The translations under genes and the position numbers were made by a program. A stretch of DNA of 64,000 nucleotides. Origin: Druceiella hillmani (taxonomy: Eukaryota; Arthropoda; Insecta; Lepidoptera; Hepialidae). Location of the stretch: NCBI GenBank assembly GCA_039881145.1, contig JAYKKI010000027.1, positions 21,835,001-21,899,000 on the forward strand, read 5' to 3'. Below are positions 62,376-64,000 of the stretch, piece by piece (within the stretch, counting starts at the first letter, position 1; each line of letters begins with the position of its first letter). The notes below the pieces were generated by a model. It saw only the letters and a program-made list of their open reading frames with translations. It was not told the DNA's origin and did no database searches.

Positions 62376-63402
62376 ATACGTTTAGATATAAATATTCCAA
62401 CTATCGTGAATACAAAAGTCAGTTTCTCTTTCTATTTATTACGTCTTAATGACAAAACCACAGCACCTTCTTTTTATATTTTTTTCTTATATATTATTAA
62501 AATAATTATAAATAAATATTAAGAAAATTCCATTTTTGTTATTTAGGCCTTCCCATAGTAGGACACATAAATACAAAAATTACGTGACCTAGGAAAAAGT
62601 AAAATTATTGACATGTATTTTTTTATGTATCAGTAAAAAGTGTAATACTGCTAACTAAATAACGAAAAAATGCGTACTTACTACGATGGAGTCAAACAGA
62701 TGAAAACTTATTTTTTTTAATTATTTAGCATAAGCTGCCAAATCAGCTCACGCAGGATAAATATCCGATAGTTTGGTAGCCTGTTTACCGCCTGTAATAA
62801 GATATAAACCATTCTAAAAAAAATTATGATATATTGATTTTTTTTAAAACAATCTAATAAAAGAAAAAAAATCACAGAATTTAATGCACAACCGAAGGAG
62901 AATAGTAATAACAAGTTAAGTATTATTCATGGCTAGACGTGTACCATGAGTAATTTACTAATGCAATAGAAGTACTGTAACCTGATTTGAATTTTAGATT
63001 AAAAGGATTAAGAAAGTATTGCTTTTAAACATCTTACTTATATACTGAGTTCCGTACGCTGAAAACCTTAAATTAAAATTATAAAATGGACATCGTATGA
63101 AAATCCTTAACTGAGTAACCGATTAGTAGGGTAGTTTTGAGCAATTGAATTATATTCGTCTTATTTAGAAGATTGTAACTGGTGTATTAAATATATTCCT
63201 GATTTTTAAAACTATAACGTGGATTAATGGTTTGAATTTTGATTCCAAAAGTTTTGCAGATTAAAATTTGATTACTGAAAAAGTCGAATTATTCAGGGCA
63301 GCTAACTTCCTAAAGTAAGAATTTAATAAGTTAATATACAAATATGCAATGTTTTACATACACGGCATACTTTCACTCGTCTTGCCTATACCTAAGGTTG
63401 AA
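62376..63402. other. No gene seen
   Basis: AT-rich intronic DNA. The 65-codon minus frame at 62717-62914 is hydrophobic but has no recognised family. Confidence 0.45.
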
Positions 63403-63575
63403 TATATTTGGCGTTAATTTTATATAAATTGATTATTCACAGTTAAATGAAACTACATGATGTAGTGTTATTTTCACTTTCTTTAAGTTCTTTACCACGA
63501 CCTAGGTTTCGTTGTATTATAACATCTTCAGGTCGGCAATTAGCAAACTTTGCTGATTGTCCACCTGAAGATGTG
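63403..63575 (-). mobile_element. Hammerhead-bearing repeat, copy D (one full arm, second truncated)
   Basis: The left, minus-strand arm includes the outer tail (complement of AACGCCAAATATATTCAA) and a hammerhead-like core at 63495-63536: CUGAAGA, GAAA and GUC are intact. Stem II has one A-C mismatch, and stem I carries the same CCGAC variant as the left arm of copy B. The right arm begins (CCACCTGAAGATGT at 63561) but is lost after a few bases. It lies in the intron downstream of the Ig exon, antisense to it. Confidence 0.8.
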
Positions 63576-64000
63576 ATAGATTTGTTACCCCGAACTTAAG
63601 AAATCTTATAATTTTCTGTAAAAACTTAATAAAAACTTATGTATTCAGAAAAATATTAGTAAAAACTTTCAATAAAACCTTCCTTTTTTGTTTCCTTTCC
63701 TTTGATGCTCTAATGTTTACTCTTTGCTCATCTCGGTGACATATCTCACATAAATATAAATTTTGTTATTTTCTTTTGCGTGTATTGGCTTTACTTTTAT
63801 AATAAAAAAAGATAATATATTAACAATATACCTGTAATGTATCGTAAACGCAAGCAGATCAATCATCTACCAATTGCGCGCTTCTGAACCACGCTTATCT
63901 CTCGGTATCTGGATTTGCTCATATTATTTCAAGAAAGTGGCATTTAAATTTCTCTTATCTCGAACCCCATACGATCCAATATAATCCCATAGACATTGCA
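63576..64000. other. No gene seen
   Basis: AT-rich; slightly GC-richer at 63840-63925 with no recognised identity. Confidence 0.45.

Overview
This is AT-rich animal DNA, most likely from an insect with a large, repeat-filled genome. It has long (TA)n microsatellites, decayed retroelements and DNA transposons, many foldback elements and degenerate minisatellites. No bacterial-style gene packing, ribosome binding sites, tRNA genes or CRISPR arrays are visible. Nearly all open frames are short chance frames, shadows of (TA)n tracts (Ile-Tyr repeats), or frames kept open by repeats whose unit is a multiple of three.

The only clearly functional coding sequence is one 98-bp exon on the + strand at 60560-60657. 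It has consensus splice sites and encodes the first half of an immunoglobulin domain of the DIP/lachesin/IgLON family of neuronal cell-surface proteins. Its partner exons are not visible, so the window probably lies in one or more very long introns of that gene, or covers the 5' side of the gene and flanking DNA. A 13-copy array of an 18-bp unit carrying a splice-donor-like motif ends about 110 bp upstream of the exon.

Layout: 1-7.6 kb is a block of diverged ~2.6-kb duplications that end in a GC-richer dispersed module (R1). More R1 copies lie near 13.7, 20.4 and 26.2 kb. A second dispersed family (R2) has copies near 11.3, 14.8 and 27.6 kb. Three minus-strand fragments of non-LTR retrotransposon reverse transcriptase lie at 8.1-8.8, 23.7-24.1 and 51.2-51.6 kb. 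A broken pogo/Tigger/Jerky-type transposase lies on the minus strand at 52.9-54.1 kb. Tandem arrays occur at 10.2 kb (118 bp), 29.5 kb (68 bp), 30.7 kb (89 bp), 38.2 kb (59 bp), 38.8 kb (54 bp), 43.5 kb (about 120 bp) and 60.2 kb (18 bp).

The most interesting system is a repeat family with four copies (about 0.07, 19.4, 24.8 and 63.4 kb). Each unit carries a sequence matching the hammerhead ribozyme core: CUGAAGA, a stem II hairpin, GAAA, a very short self-complementary stem III and a GUC cleavage triplet, closed by a CCAC/GUGG stem I. At 19.4 and 24.8 kb the units lie head to head as near-perfect inverted repeats. The + strand arm at 19.5 kb keeps every core position; the other copies show graded decay. 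This organisation suggests remnants of a Penelope-like element or retrozyme. A minus-strand frame at 38.68-39.01 kb, built of 18-residue repeats with SUMO-acceptor-like IKVE motifs, is the other coding candidate worth testing.
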